DNA of 64,000 bases from Panulirus ornatus (taxonomy: Eukaryota > Arthropoda > Malacostraca > Decapoda > Palinuridae), in NCBI RefSeq assembly GCF_036320965.1, contig NC_092279.1, positions 17,022,882 through 17,086,881 on the forward strand, in the 5' to 3' direction. The notes under the pieces are model-generated. The model did no database searches. It was not told where the DNA came from and saw nothing but the letters and a program-made list of their open reading frames with translations. The position numbers and the translations under genes are program-made. This document shows, piece by piece, positions 11,890 to 23,913 of this stretch. Position 1 is the first letter of the stretch. Each line of letters opens with the position of its first letter.

Positions 11890-13950
11890 CGCACCTATTT
11901 TCAACTTCATTTTTCCTTTAGGTTAATTTGAACCTCCTTCCCACAGCATCCTCGACGGATATTAGATAAGAGTATTGTTGATAAGAATATTGTCTTTTCC
12001 ATTCACACTTTCACGTAAAATGTGTTGTCAGTGTACTGTCTCTGTAACCCATGGTGTTCTGTCATGACTCTACTGGTGGTGGTTGATGTGCCGGAGGGGA
12101 ACGGTCGATGAGAAGCAGCTCTTTACGTACATTACTCTCTTGTCCCCAGCTTTATTGATGAAGAATGTAGGATAAGGTTACTGTCCTCTAGCAAATAACC
12201 TCGTCATAGACCATTAGTGTCTCCTGCTGTATCCCTTACCCCGGGTATTCCCATCCCATCCCATCTCTTTCGTCTGTGTTCTAAAATCCTCCTCCATCCC
12301 CTCTCCACCCTTCCCTTACACATTCCCTCTCTCATCGTCTTCCACTTTATTCCAGACTCCGTGTTTTCTCACCGGTCACTCTCATCTTCCTCCATGCCGC
12401 CTTTTGTCCCTCTGGATTTTCCGTCCCTTTGATTTCCCCAGGGTTTCAATATCTTTGCCGGGCCCACTTTAAAGTTCGCTGAGGCTCATCAGCACTCGGA
12501 TCCTAGAGCAGTTGCTATGAATACCCGGCCGGAGCGCTCGCCTGGGAGATATTCCTGTAACGCTCCTCGTGTGATCCTAGATACGTCCTGCCCGGTGGCA
12601 ATAATTCAGCTCTTGACTGGTAACAGGTGTTCGACACGTTCCCCATCTCTGTGGGAGACGACAGACACGACGTTCAGGGTAAAACTCTCCCGTGAGCAGC
12701 AGCAGACTTGGTGATGACCGCGCCCCACGCCCAACGTGAGTGCCAAACCAGTGAGCTCGTGCATCATCCCAGAAATCAAGGAACGAGATCATTTTCCGTC
12801 GTGTTAAAGTTCTAGGATGGATGGATGACTCGTATGGAGAAACACGATACTGAGACTCTTTTTGCGGGTGACATGGAGGCCTTGGAATGGGTATACAAAA
12901 GAGATTGTGAGAAGATATAATTGTATATATACAAGTGGAGCTCCTCAGGGTAAGATAGTGGAGTGAAAGATGAGTAGAAGGAGAGTAGGAGAAAGGGGCT
13001 AAGAAAGGGATGGAGGAAGATGGTGAAAAGAGAGGGAGTAAGACAGAATGTGGGAAGGAACGATGAGGAGCAGCACGAGAGATGCCGTTCCATCAGCCCT
13101 GCTGACTTACTTCAGGGTTCCCTGTGTTAACAAAGGTCCTCCAGCTCACTACTCTCGTGTCCACAATGACCGTCCCTCCGCCACTACCCACGCTCGCAGC
13201 CCGGCTCCACCCGCCCTTGTAACCAGAGTCACCCCTGCAGCTCAACATCGTCTGTGGCCAAGAGCTATCTAGGCGTAACATGGGACGCTGCCTTCTGCCG
13301 GACAGCACACTCATCTACCGTCCTGAGGATGCCTGTGGTGGATGATCACATTCACCGAGGTCACAACCACCGGCCTCAGGCAGCAGCAACATCTCATGAT
13401 ATAGATCTCTTACAAGCCATCTGATGAACGTCAATTTGCATACCATAACAGGGCCAGTTTTTGCCATCTGATCCACCGACCGGAGGAACGGCAAGGCTAA
13501 TTAGCAGAAAAGTTCAGAAAAGCGCCCGAGAGCGAAATCTCCGGCCAATATAGCCCCTCCTTTTTTGTTTTTTCTTAATCTCATCTTATCTCACATAGCT
13601 GCTGGAGACGCTTCCCGAGGAGAGAGGGAGATGAGAAAAACGAGACCACTAAAATCCTGAGACATTAACCCGTGTGGCATCTTATCTCCGGCCCTATACA
13701 ACCGGCTGCCGGGGTGGTTGATAGATGCGACGTACTCGGTGTCTCGATAAAGCAACAAGGCCGGCCAGATTTCCCGTGCGGGAGGAGCAGTGTGCCCAGG
13801 AATGCTACCGCTGCTGGAACGGCATGCGTCGCCCAGTGGTGGCTGTGCTGTGTCTCCAGACTGGAAACTCGGCGTCCGTCCGCAGTTATGAATCTTTTGG
13901 TGGCAGATTATTTCAACGCTTTGGGTCCACCGGATTAATGCTTCGCTAAT
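11890..13950. other. About 2 kb single-copy sequence, no gene recognised
   Basis: Stretches are pyrimidine-rich (12217-12430) and purine-rich (12955-13060). Open frames are short, overlapping and lack any domain I know. Confidence 0.5.
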
Positions 13951-13954
13951 CGGG

Positions 13955-14290
13955 GTGAGTTAGGCTTGTATGGAGCGACGGGACATTCCGTTCGAGCGTC
14001 GACTATGCCGGTAAGTTCGGTATGTGTGAGACTTTATTGCGGGTGTGTGGGGGGTAGGAGTTATTTTGTGGCCATGTAGGTGAATTAGGCATGTGTGAGG
14101 CACTTAAGTGTTTGGTTTCTGTTCTAACCAATAGAGGTGCGTTAAGGCTTGGGTACCACCTGATGTGTTGGGTTCGAGATATGGTCTTATGGGTGAGTTA
14201 GGTATGTGTGGAGCTCGGGGTCTCTCGTTGTCTCGGGCCATGACTGTGTTGCCAATTAGGCATGTGGGAAGCTCCTAGTGTGGTGGTTCG
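13955..14290. repeat. Degenerate tandem repeat with GTGAGTTAGGYATGTGTG core
   Basis: Four to five diverged copies of GTGA(G/A)TTAGGCATGTGTG(G/A)AGC occur at irregular spacing of about 60-110 bp (near 13957, 14010, 14078, 14190 and 14255). This is an old, eroded array. Confidence 0.55.
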
Positions 14291-15407
14291 ACCTTTAAGC
14301 CGGGCTACAGGCAGGTGTTGACGATGCTCAGGTGTCTGTGGGTAATACAGTAGACCAGCCACACACAAGCGCAGCTCGCTAATTAGCTGGACGGCGGGAG
14401 CAGCTTGGTACTCGACGAAGACGACGGTAATCGGATTTGGGGGTTGGATGTGAAAAGATCCTAGCACGTTCGTTTTGCTGATATTTCCCCTGATCTGCTG
14501 CAAGTGCCATTTCTAAGCAGGTCCCCGGAAAAGACAGAAAACGTAGACGTGGACTCAGAAATTACTTGGCTGAATGGTTGTAGAAATGGTGTCTCTTAAT
14601 GTCCCTCCCGTGCCATTAGCCTGAGACCCAGGGACGCTATCAGCCGCTTGCTGTTCGTTAGCCAGGACACTAAGTAACCATTACGACGTGCACGTAATGC
14701 TGAGGCGCCAGATGTCGCGGGGGAGATGGTCCCCCGGCAACGCGGTGAGGACTCACTGTGGAAGGAGAGGGTTGATGCCATCCCCCCAGAGACGTAGTCA
14801 CTATAGTAATCTCACTATAGCCAGTTTCACTGTATTGCCATGCGCGCAGGTGTTCCTGTGAGGTTGAACGTGGAGATGGATGGTGTTGCTTGATGCGTTC
14901 ATCGTTACAACAGTACGGTGAGGACGGTAGCGCTATCGGTAATCTCAACTCCCATTATCTGTCATGCTTCAGCTCGCACGTATAGCATTGTGACCGCATC
15001 ACACTCACTCACAACTGGCTTCCAGTAGGTTAGGTGACCACACACACCTGACCTTACCTGTTCAGACTACCGGGGAAAAATCATGTTTAGAGGCAAGATG
15101 AGAGATTAGGGGAATCCAACACGTTTCCTTCCGTCACACAGACATCTGTAAAGTGCGTTGTAGAAAATGATAGCGATAGGCGTACTACCTCTGTGATTTA
15201 TGCTTTGTAGCGAAAACATATCATCTTGGTTTGAAAGACGTCTGGCGGCTGTGTGTGTGTGGCAGATCAAAATGAGGGAAGTCCACAGCGCTGGCTTACA
15301 TGACGCTTACCACTACGTAAATACGATGGTGATATTTTACGTTGTCACGACACTGGCTTTTACTTGCCATGTCATATCTCGTCATGTCCGAGACTAATCA
15401 TAATATT
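14291..15407. other. Single-copy sequence, no gene recognised
   Basis: I found no repeat family, RNA gene or conserved protein motif in this stretch. Confidence 0.5.
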
Positions 15408-15728
15408 TTGACCCTTTGAGCACAACGGTACGATCCTTGAGGTGGACATGGGTATACACAGGTATGATGGCCTGGTCTTTGACGTGAATCTTAAGGATCA
15501 GGTCAAAGGGCAGGTCCAGGGCGTATGTGGCCTAAGAATGATTTTTTGCCTGCGGAACATAACGAAGATTTTCCGGCTGGTCGAATGTGGTAGGTTGACG
15601 ATGATAACCATGATGACCCTGGCAGTTGATAGGCATACAACCCAATCACCTAACCAGCCAACCAAGCAGGCCATCCACAAGGGGTCGTCAGTGGTCAAGG
15701 GTCGTCCCCCGTAGTGTTCAAGAGGTCA
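15408..15728. mobile_element. Foldback element locus 2 (palindromic, MITE-like)
   Basis: The left end reads TTGACCCTTTGAGCACAACG GTACGATCCTTGAG. The right end (15690-15728) reads AAGGGTCGTCCCCCGTAGTG TTCAAGAGGTCA, an imperfect inverted copy. Inside, GGCCTGGTCTTTGACGTGAA TCTTAA at 15470-15493 is mirrored by TTAAGGATCAGGTCAAAGGG, so the centre at about 15491 is a CTTAAG palindrome. The right arm is interrupted by about 150 bp of unrelated DNA. There is no coding capacity. Confidence 0.75.
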
Positions 15729-16014
15729 GACTATAATGGGACACGCTCCTGGTGTGGCAGTAGTGAAGGTCGGGAGGAACCATCTGCTGCAGAAGACGAC
15801 CACGATGGGCAAGACGGCCCCATAAACCTGCGTGTCACGTGGCGATAAATTAAATCGACCGTCGAGAATGACGTGTCAGAGGAGGCGCGGCTGCCACCGC
15901 GCCAGTGTTAATGGTCCTTCAACTGTTGCTTTACACATGGTCGACTCGGCACAGTTGCGGCGGCTCTCCTCACCCTCCCCACTCTCTCCCTCCCTTCCTC
16001 CCTCCCTCTCTCGT
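15729..16014. other. Single-copy sequence, pyrimidine-rich end
   Basis: No gene recognised. CTCC-rich between 15965 and 16010, just before the RT relic. Confidence 0.5.
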
Positions 16015-16260
16015 GATAGAGAAGGTCCAGAGGAGAGCAACAAAGATGGTGCCAGAATTAAGAGGGCTGGGCTACAGTGACAAGGTTTAGAAGCCGTAAG
16101 ATTTTGCCCATCATGGGAAAGAGAAGAGTAAAGGGAGACTTGATCACAGCCTATGAGTTTCTGAGATAATTTTGTCATGTCGATAGAGAAAAGTACTTTG
16201 AAAGATTCATATAAAGAGCGATTAGAAACAAAAGAAAGAAACTAAGCAAGAAAGTTGTTA
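16015..16260 (+). pseudogene. C-terminal relic of a non-LTR reverse transcriptase
   Basis: From 16015 the frame gives IEKVQRRATKMVPELRGLGY followed by SDKV and a stop. This matches the conserved LExVQRRATKLVPxLRxLxY segment downstream of the RT domain in CR1/Jockey/L2-type LINEs. A shifted frame from about 16107 gives PIMGKRRVKGDLITAYEFLR and then a YFERFI-like piece, the usual next block (R-R-x-x-G-D-L-I-x-x-Y-K-I-L). Stops and at least one frameshift show it is dead. Nothing upstream encodes the RT core. Confidence 0.78.
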
Positions 16261-17086
16261 TATAAAAGTTGTAAAGAAATGTTTTACAGTATCAGAGTTA
16301 GTGGCCTAATGAGAAAACAGAAGGGTGGAGACTGTGGATACTGACAACATACAAAAATGGTAAAGGATGTTTAATGTTGGAGATAGTTCAAGAGTGCTGG
16401 ACTCCCTCCCCGTTCTATACGAATAGGTAATTACAAATACGTAATTGCGAGCAGAGGTTTTCCTGCACGGTGTAGGAAACAGGGCTTGTATCCACCAAAA
16501 CACAGACGTGTTTACGTTGTAGTTTGGAGGAAAATCCTGCATATTGCAAGTTCTGCTGGGGAGTTGTTCAGGGCGAAGCATAGGGAGGAACACATGAATA
16601 CCTGCGGAGGTTATATGTATAGAATGTGCCTAGCAGGCAGTCGAGTATCAAGTCCATCTTTAGTGTGTGACGCTCGTAGTGAGAGGCAGTCGAGTAGCAA
16701 GCAGAGAGCGTATGGATCGAACACAGGTGCCGGGCAATGACCGGAGTGGCATCCGGGCACTTGACCCAGGCGTAGCACCAGTTTAAAGGAAGGTTACGCT
16801 ACAGGAAGACAGGCGTGAGAGCGAGGCTTAGAAGGCAGGATTGGGTTTCTCATTCTGTGTACTTCTGAATGCTGGATTGCGTGTATTGATAGGAAGAGAC
16901 CTGGTCGTATTCAACATCTGAATAAAATCAATATGGGGACGAGTTTGGGGAAGACGCTGCTGTGGGTAATGGCTACTGTTACCACAGTGGTTGAAGCTGC
17001 TCTCTGTGTGTCTCTGCAGTAGTTGGTGGTGACGCGTGGCTACCGCTGCTGCTGCTACTACTACTGTTGCTGCTCATGATCCAGCC

Positions 17087-17088
<2 letters not shown>
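16261..17088. other. Single-copy sequence, no gene recognised
   Basis: No clear continuation of the RT relic beyond about 16260 and no other motif. A short CTG/CTA-rich patch lies at 17047-17075. Confidence 0.45.

Positions 17089-17117
<29 letters not shown>
17089..17117. repeat. (GT)n microsatellite
   Basis: About 14 GT units. Confidence 0.96.
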
Positions 17118-17119
<2 letters not shown>

Positions 17120-18231
17120 CCCGTGGTCTCCACAGTTGTTTGTGTCGGCAACTACTATCATCATGTACCTTAACTGGTTATTTTTTTTTTCACAACAGAG
17201 TCAGTCGGGAGATGTAAACCTTCTGGTGAATATCGAGAGATTATAATAATCTCACGCTGCCTCGTCCCGAAAGTCTTCGTATGACAGAGAAAAAAATCCA
17301 TTAGCAATAAGGAACTTGGACCTTTCAACGTAGGGAGTAACCCTGGCGGCAACCGACTGTCCCTATCAGACCTTTGCCAGCGTCGTAATAACAATAATCA
17401 TATATTCGATTATCAAGTATTCACGTCCAGCAGAACGTACGACCGGCTTTAAATTTTCAGCCCTGGCGTCATCATGGCTATTTACCGCCATGAATCACGC
17501 CAGACGTGGTGGTTTCTGCGGGGCCTCTCTGGTTGCAGGATGCAGCCAGCCGGACCTGTGGATTCTGCCTACATCAGTGGCCCTCCTAAGACTCTCCTAA
17601 GGTAGTGGCCACGCGAGGGGGTGGCCACACGTATTCCTGCTGTAGTAAGGTTCTGAGTGATTGACGGGAAGTGAAGTGTGGTAAGGATGCGAGTGTGTAG
17701 CAGTGTAGGTGTTGTGTTTGTGTTGTTTGAGTCTTGTGGCAAGTTTTCCACAGTATTAGTGTTTGTTCGCATGTTAACGTATACGGGGCTTGTGGGTGTA
17801 AAGCACTATGTGAATTGTGGACGAGTTACACTTGAGTTCCCTGATGGTTTCTCCACTGTATGAAAATACAGTGCACTAGGTATTACGTTGCACACGTTCT
17901 TCATCGTATAGGCATGTATACTTCATACTGCGTGGATGTACAGAGCTATACAGGAATGATCCACAACCCGAGGGTAAAAACATTGCCAGATGTTAAGATA
18001 CCCAACTCTCACAACACCCATCGTACATCAGAGTCAAGCCTCCAGGCCGAGGTACTGTGTGTCTAACACTTGATACACGAGAATCTGTGGTTGCCAGAAT
18101 GTCGCTCAAGTATTTTCTAGAACAAGTATCGTATACAAGACGAACTTGAACTGATGCTTTATCTAAGTTCATCAGAATTTATATCTGTAGCTTTTTACTC
18201 TGCACTTACAGCAAAACCATGAAAGAAAACT
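17118..18231. other. Single-copy sequence, no gene recognised
   Basis: Stop codons are frequent in all frames. I saw no domain or repeat. Confidence 0.5.
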
Positions 18232-18386
18232 TGGATACAAGTGATTGATTCAAGATATATGTAATTGATTTAGGATATAAGTAATTGATTCGGTATATAA
18301 GAAATTGATATAGAGTATAAGTATTTGATTCATCACATAAGTAATTGCTTCAGGATATAAGAAATAGATTCAGGATATAAGTAACG
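18232..18386. repeat. 20-bp AT-rich tandem repeat, about 7 copies
   Basis: The diverged unit is GTAATTGATTCAGGATATAA, seen as GTAATTGATTTAGGATATAA, GTAATTGATTCGGTATATAA, GAAATTGATATAGAGTATAA and others. Confidence 0.85.
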
Positions 18387-18554
18387 TAATATATTACCAA
18401 ATGATCGTAATCTTTTCATGATGCCCATTCCTGTGTGTAGGGTATAATGGTGGGACCTGGCCGTGTGTGATCACTAGCCACTGTTTGTTCTCCTGTTGTT
18501 CCCTGCCTCCTGAACCTTGTGTGCGTGTACTATGTCATTACTCCTATGTGTATA
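18387..18554. other. Spacer between array and SINE
   Basis: Nothing recognised in this short interval. Confidence 0.5.
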
Positions 18555-18731
18555 CATTCCCCTCCTCCCACCTCCCGACGGCCAAAGCCAGATATCTATT
18601 TATCGACCACCCCCGAGGGAAGGTTGAATAGCTGGGTTGGCAGCTGGGGAGCCTGCCTCGCCCAGGATTCGAACCTGGGCGGGCCCATGCGTAACTCATG
18701 GTCAGCGACGCTAACCACTACACACCATGTA
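18555..18731 (-). mobile_element. tRNA-derived SINE
   Basis: On the minus strand the 5' end reads TGGTGTGTAGTGGTTAGCGT (A-box/D-arm type). About 30 nt later comes a complete T-arm: stem CCAGG, loop TTCGAAT, stem CCTGG (18662-18678). It contains the perfect B box GGTTCGAATCC. These are the two internal RNA polymerase III promoter elements of tRNA genes and tRNA-derived SINEs. A ~100-bp non-tRNA body follows to about 18555. The anticodon region does not fold as a good tRNA, so I call a SINE rather than a tRNA gene. Confidence 0.75.
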
Positions 18732-19998
18732 TGCGTGTGTATGTTTACTTATTTGCACAGAGGGGAGAGAGAGAGAGATTTAGCATCATGGAGCCTCATA
18801 GCCCATCCTAGTATTTTATTGTATCGGTTTCTGAGTCTTCGGTGTTCCTCTCCTTTACTTCCTCTTGGCTTACTTCTCTCCCTCCCCGTGTCCACAGTTC
18901 TGTTGGCAAAGGTTCCTCACGTCTCCCCGCACACCTCCATCTCCGTCCTCCAGCGCGGGGGTTCCCTTATTGACTCCTGAGAAGTGTTCGATGTTAACGT
19001 CATCTAGGAAAAATGTAAAGTGGCTGTCCTGCGTCTCCTTATTCTTCTTTCTTCCGAAAAGCCGTCACACGTTCGTAATTCATTCCACTCATTCCTGGTA
19101 TAGTTTTCTTGTCCCGTTCCTTTGGACCCTATTTGTAGCAGGGGTGTGTGATCCCAGAGGCGAGGAGACTGGCTAGACTGCTGCAGTGTGAGGATCGTCT
19201 CATGCTACAGAGTAACAGAGAAGCACGTAGAAATATCGACACAGCCTCACCTTCCTTCCATGGCTTCCTCCCGCTTCCATATCCTCACCCCTTCACCCCA
19301 GCCCCACACCGTGGACACTACCGTTCCTGCTCCCCTCCGAGCCCCGCCACAAGCCAGGACCGACCCAGGCAACAAATCAGTCCTCCTCCCCCCCGGCTGT
19401 TCTCGGCTCCTCCCTCCTCCCTCTTACGTTACGTTCAATTGAATATAAGTCTCCTCGGCGTTCACGCTGCATGTTGCGTGGCCGTATTACTGTCGGCTCC
19501 GAGTGTATATTACGGCCTAGATTATGACTGACCGCTTGTCATGCACCCAGTAATTGGTTGTTAGGATTATAATGGAGTCATTACGTGGAGTTCATTATCC
19601 CCAGCGGCCGAGGTGATAATGGCCAAGGACCAGATGGCTTAAGTGACAGGCTTTTGTTTATGTGTACCGAAATGTGTTCAGTGTGTGTGTGTGTAGGTAT
19701 GCCCTCCTAAGAGAATTGTCTACGTAGAGTGGCATTATAGCCGTTAAAGTCTCCGTAAATATGAGAGTATGCGTGTATCTGTTGGCATTTACGTGCAGAG
19801 TGAGGGGTTAGTTAGTGTGGCTGTATGTATGTGTACATGTGAGGGGGCACAACCTCTCCTCCCCTCCCTCCCTTCCCCTCCACTCCACTCTCTCTCATAA
19901 CACTCTTGATCACATCCCTCAGTCTTACCCACCCATCGAAAAAACACGTGACGTGGCCCTTACATGACAAGTGCCCGAGGAACCTCCACGGGTAAATA

Positions 19999-19999
<1 letters not shown>
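18732..19999. other. Single-copy sequence, no gene recognised
   Basis: C/T-rich between 18800 and 19430. The longest frame (19148-19531) is low complexity and rich in Pro, Ser and Arg, with no recognisable domain. Confidence 0.5.

Positions 20000-20036
<37 letters not shown>
20000..20036. repeat. (CA)n microsatellite
   Basis: About 18 CA units. Confidence 0.97.
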
Positions 20037-20039
<3 letters not shown>

Positions 20040-20133
20040 GCAATACGGGCGGCCAGAAACAAGTGAAACACGATACGTCCGGAGTGCACCAGGCTGCCGG
20101 AGTCCTGACTCAGGGCTTGGAGGAACGGGGGTT

Positions 20134-20153
20134 TTGTTGTTGTTGTTGTTGTT
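20134..20153. repeat. (TTG)n microsatellite
   Basis: Six to seven TTG units. Confidence 0.9.
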
Positions 20154-20344
20154 TGTGGCGTAACGTCAGGGTTGGTGGTCCCGTCAGTAGTTAGGATGTT
20201 GTTTCCTGCAGCACGACCGACATGCCAGGGAGGGAAGGGGGAGGGAGGACGAAGAGGAAGAAGCTCTTTGTTTACGCTGTGGGAGTTGTTTTTACCTGGG
20301 GCGGAGCCGTGAGCTCCTCGACGCCGCCCCCACAGTTCCCCCCT

Positions 20345-20371
20345 TGTGTGTGTGTGTGTGTGTGTGTGTGT
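20345..20371. repeat. (GT)n microsatellite
   Basis: About 13 GT units. Confidence 0.96.
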
Positions 20372-20698
20372 CGCACTGGTGACTCTAGGGGTGTGTGGCT
20401 CTTCCTTATACCCGGGCCAGACTCACATTCAAATGGTAGCGCTTATTTGCACATCATGAAGGACGCCGACCGATCAATGTTATTATCCCGTTAATGGTGT
20501 ACGAATATTGGATCCACTGATCATCACTTCAAGCAGGCGTGAGGCGGAGGACCTACCTACTGCTGTAAGTAGCAGGGGAAGGAGGTGAGGAGGGGAGTTG
20601 CTTCGTTCGAGCAGCCCCTTCAAGGTGTCGCTCTCTCGAGGAGGAGATCCTACTGTTGATGATAAGAAGGGGACTTGCTCTCAGGGTTCTTCCAGGGA

Positions 20699-20704
<6 letters not shown>

Positions 20705-20775
<71 letters not shown>
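20705..20775. repeat. (CT)n microsatellite
   Basis: About 35 CT units, a polypyrimidine mirror repeat. Confidence 0.98.
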
Positions 20776-20777
<2 letters not shown>

Positions 20778-21178
20778 TAGTGTCGAACACCGTCTGTTTA
20801 ATATTGTGTTACTCATTTCATGCTCGACCTCCTTTTAGTCTAAGAACGTTGAAGTTGTGATGGGGGGAAGACACAGAGGTTTTTCTGCTTTCGCTAGGCG
20901 AACGGAAGCTCAAAGAACCAGACTTACGAAGTGAGATGCTGCCTCGATGATGGAAAATTCATTTTCTCGTGCAAATTCTGCAGAAAAGTGCTCAGCATTA
21001 CACCTGATATGAGATGTGGTCGGGTCCTCACACCCGTGGAGATATAGTGACCATAGGGGAATTACACGTGGAAACAGATATAACCAAAAGTCTTCTGTAC
21101 AGTTTACCTGGGCGTGTAACACTGGACGTTGTGGCCCACCTACCCTGCTGGGATGTTAGCAGTAGGTTGCTGAGACCG
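20776..21178. other. Single-copy spacer
   Basis: Nothing recognised between the CT tract and the 21-bp array. Confidence 0.5.
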
Positions 21179-22545
21179 TTCCGTGTCTGGAAGGATGTTC
21201 CGTGCAGCTTGGAGAATGTTCCGTGTGGGTAGATGTTCCGTGAGGGTAGGAGGATGTTCCGTGTGGGTAGGAGGATGTTCCGTGTGGGTAGGAGGATGTT
21301 CCGTGAGGGTAGATGTTCCGTGTGGGTAGATGTTCCGTGTGGGTAGGAGGATGTTCCGTGTGGGTAGGAGAATGTTCCGTGTGGGTAGGAGGATGTTCCG
21401 TGAGGGTAGGAGGATGTTCCGTGTGGGTAGGAGAATGTTCCGTGTGGGTAGGAGGATGTTCCGTGAGGGTAGGAGGATGTTCCGTGTGGGTAGGAGGATG
21501 TTCCGTGTGGGTAGGAGGATGTTCCGTGTGGGTAGGAGGATGTTCCGTGTGGGTAGGAGGATTTCCCGTGTGGGTAGGAGGATGTTCCGTGTGGGTAGGA
21601 GAATGTTCCGTGTGGGTAGGATGATGTTCCGTGTGGGTAGGAGGATGTTCCGTGTGGGTAGATGTTCCGTGTGGGGGAGGGTAGGAGGAGATGTTCCGTG
21701 TGGTAGGAGGGGATGTTCCGTGTGGGTAGGAGGATGTTCCGTGTGAGTAGATGTTCCGTGTGGGTAGGAGGATGTTCCGTGTGGGTAGGAGGATGTTCCG
21801 TGAGGGTAGATGTTCCGTGTGGGTAGGAGGATGTTCCGTGAGGGTAGGAGGATGTTCCGTGTGGGTAGGAGGATGTTCCGTGTTGGTAGGAGGATGTTCC
21901 GTGTTGGTAGGAGGATGTTCCGTGTGGGTAGGAGGATGTTCCGTGTGGGTAGGAGGATGTTCCGTGTGGGTAGGAGAATGTTCCGTGTGGGTAGGAGAAT
22001 GTTCCGTGTGGGTAGGAGGATGTTCCGTGTGGGTAGGAGGATGTTCCGTGTGGGTAGGAGGATGTTCCGTGTGGGTAGGAGGATGTTCCGTGTGGGTAGG
22101 AGGATGTTCCGTGTGGGTAGGAGAATGTTCCGTGTGGGTAGGAGGATGTTCCGTGTGGGTAGATGTTCCGTGTGGGTAGGAGAATGTTCCGTGTGGGTAG
22201 GAGGATGTTCCGTATGGGTAGGAGGATGTTCCGTGTGGGTAGGAGGATGCTCCGTGAAGGTAGAAGGTTTCGTGAGGGTAGGAGAAGGTTCCGTGTGGGT
22301 AGGAGAATGTTCCGTGTGGGTAGAAGAATGTTCCGTGTGGGTAGGAGGATGTTCCGTGTGGGTAGGAGAATGTTCCGTGTGGGTAGGAGGATGTTCCGTG
22401 TGGGTAGGAGGATGTTCCGTGTGGGTAGATGTTCCGTGTGGGTAGGAGAATGTTCCGTGTGGGTAGGAGGATGTTCCGTATGGGTAGGAGGATGTTCCGT
22501 GTGGGTAGGAGGATGTTCCGTGAAGGTAGGAGAAGGTTCCGTGTG
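21179..22545. repeat. 1.37-kb minisatellite, 21-bp unit, about 65 copies
   Basis: The unit is GGATGTTCCGTGTGGGTAGG A, with common variants GAATGTTCC, GTGAGGGTA and GTGTTGGTA. About ten 17-bp units lack the GGAG (GGTAGATGTTCCGTGTGGGT type). A few damaged units near 21661-21720 and 22250-22290 have indels. The period is seven codons and no frame contains a stop, so minus frames of about 500 codons (THTEHPP, SSYPHGT) and shorter plus frames (MFRVGRR) appear. The 17-bp units shift frame repeatedly, which argues against translation. It is unrelated to the ACGACGG 21-bp foldback motif. Confidence 0.95.
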
Positions 22546-22954
22546 ACAGAATGTTGCAGGTGCCGACAGAGCGAGGCGCCAGGCAGGAGGCCTTGGGTAA
22601 GGTGCTCCACCATCCAATATGTCGCCAAACTTCTGATCCTCCTTACCTGGAGTCCCACAACTTTTGCCGAGGCGATTGGACTCGTGAACTGATAGCGTCT
22701 GCTGCCGGAAGAAGAAGAAGAATAGTAAGTGGACGATATGACGGTGTCGAGTTTGCTGGTGCTGCTGAACTGTCGTCTAGACCAGCAGTGGCGGGAATGC
22801 TTCAGTTCCCGGTAACATTTTCTCCACGGTGACAGAGGGCTGGCTCTGCCTGTTCTGAACTGTCGAAAGTGAAAGTTTGCCTCTTATCATACAAGACAAA
22901 TAACGTGGATTGGAAAGCTGGACGGATTGTCCTTACTGTATTCACGTCACGAAG
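22546..22954. other. Single-copy sequence, no gene recognised
   Basis: I saw nothing apart from a short GAA run near 22709-22722. Confidence 0.5.
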
Positions 22955-23375
22955 TGTTTCGCAGTGTGAGGGATGGGAGCAGTCCCAGGTTGCTGCTGGT
23001 CTGGGGACAAGGCTGGTTGGTCCAGGATGTTAGCCCAGTGTGAGGGATGACAATCATTCCAGGATGAAGACAGGGGTGTCCCGGGATGCTGGCCCGGTGT
23101 GAAGGATGATATGCGTCCCAGGGTCCTTACTAGCCAAACGTGTCCCATTGGTGTCTGTGTTGTCTGTCCGGGGTCTTTGCCGGCCAAGCATATCCCAGTT
23201 GTGTCTACCTTGGGTCCTTATCGGCCAAGCGTATCCCGCTAGTCTTTGCCCGGGGTCCTTGACGGCCAAGCATATCTCAGAAACGTGTGTCCGAGGGGTC
23301 TTTGCTGGCCAAGCACATCCCAGCAGCGTCTCCCCGGGTTCGTTACCGTCCAAGCTTATCCTATTGGTGGGCACG
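22955..23375. repeat. Degenerate ~50-bp tandem repeat with GGCCAAGC core
   Basis: About six diverged units carry GGGTC(C/T)TT(A/G)(C/T)(C/T)GGCCAAGC(G/A)(T/C)ATCCCAG, from about 23120 to 23365. A related upstream part (22955-23115) carries GTGAGGGATGA and CCAGGATG. This is an old array that has diversified. Confidence 0.7.
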
Positions 23376-23913
23376 TGAGACGTTTGTGCCGAAAATACAA
23401 CTTCCGTATGGATTATACCTCCAGTATAGCATGTGTCTGTTGGCCCCGAGCTAGCCAGCTGGCTGTGAAGGATTTCAACATCTGGGAGATTATCCATATG
23501 AAGATAGTGCTATGTGTACATTACCTGAAGGGTTAGTCATCTATATGATGGATGATACGTAGCCACCTAACCTGTCACTGTTGATAGTATCAGTATTCAC
23601 TGGAATCATCTGGGTGTCTGTATGGTATTACTATCCTCCAGCAGATGACCCCTCCCGAGGAAGACCATCAGATCTTCCGTTGTCTGGCTTCCTCATACAC
23701 TCCTATATCTATCGCCTTACGAGGAAGTCCCTCCGGCGGTTGGCTGTGCTGTACTGCTGTGTGAATTCGATAAGTTTATGTGTAGTGAGAAATTTCATTG
23801 GACGTAGTCATCTAGATTTGAAACTAGATATGTATGTGTCTAACTATTCCTCTATGATGACATCCATCGCTAGGGAGCGAGGCAGGGGAAGGGTTACAAG
23901 GTAAGTAATGACT
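23376..23913. other. Single-copy sequence, no gene recognised
   Basis: A 107-codon open frame at 23581-23904 has hydrophobic and Arg-rich stretches but no recognisable domain. I do not support it as a gene. Confidence 0.45.

Noticed and set aside
18662..18729. Functional tRNA gene on the minus strand
   Set aside because: The T-arm is perfect, but the acceptor and anticodon arms do not pair convincingly and a SINE-like body follows. Called as a tRNA-derived SINE instead.
21028..22658. Minus-strand open frames of 529 and 500 codons with THTEHPP / SSYPHGT repeats
   Set aside because: They are created by a 21-bp minisatellite that has no stop in any frame. 17-bp units shift the frame many times, and plus-strand frames are open too.
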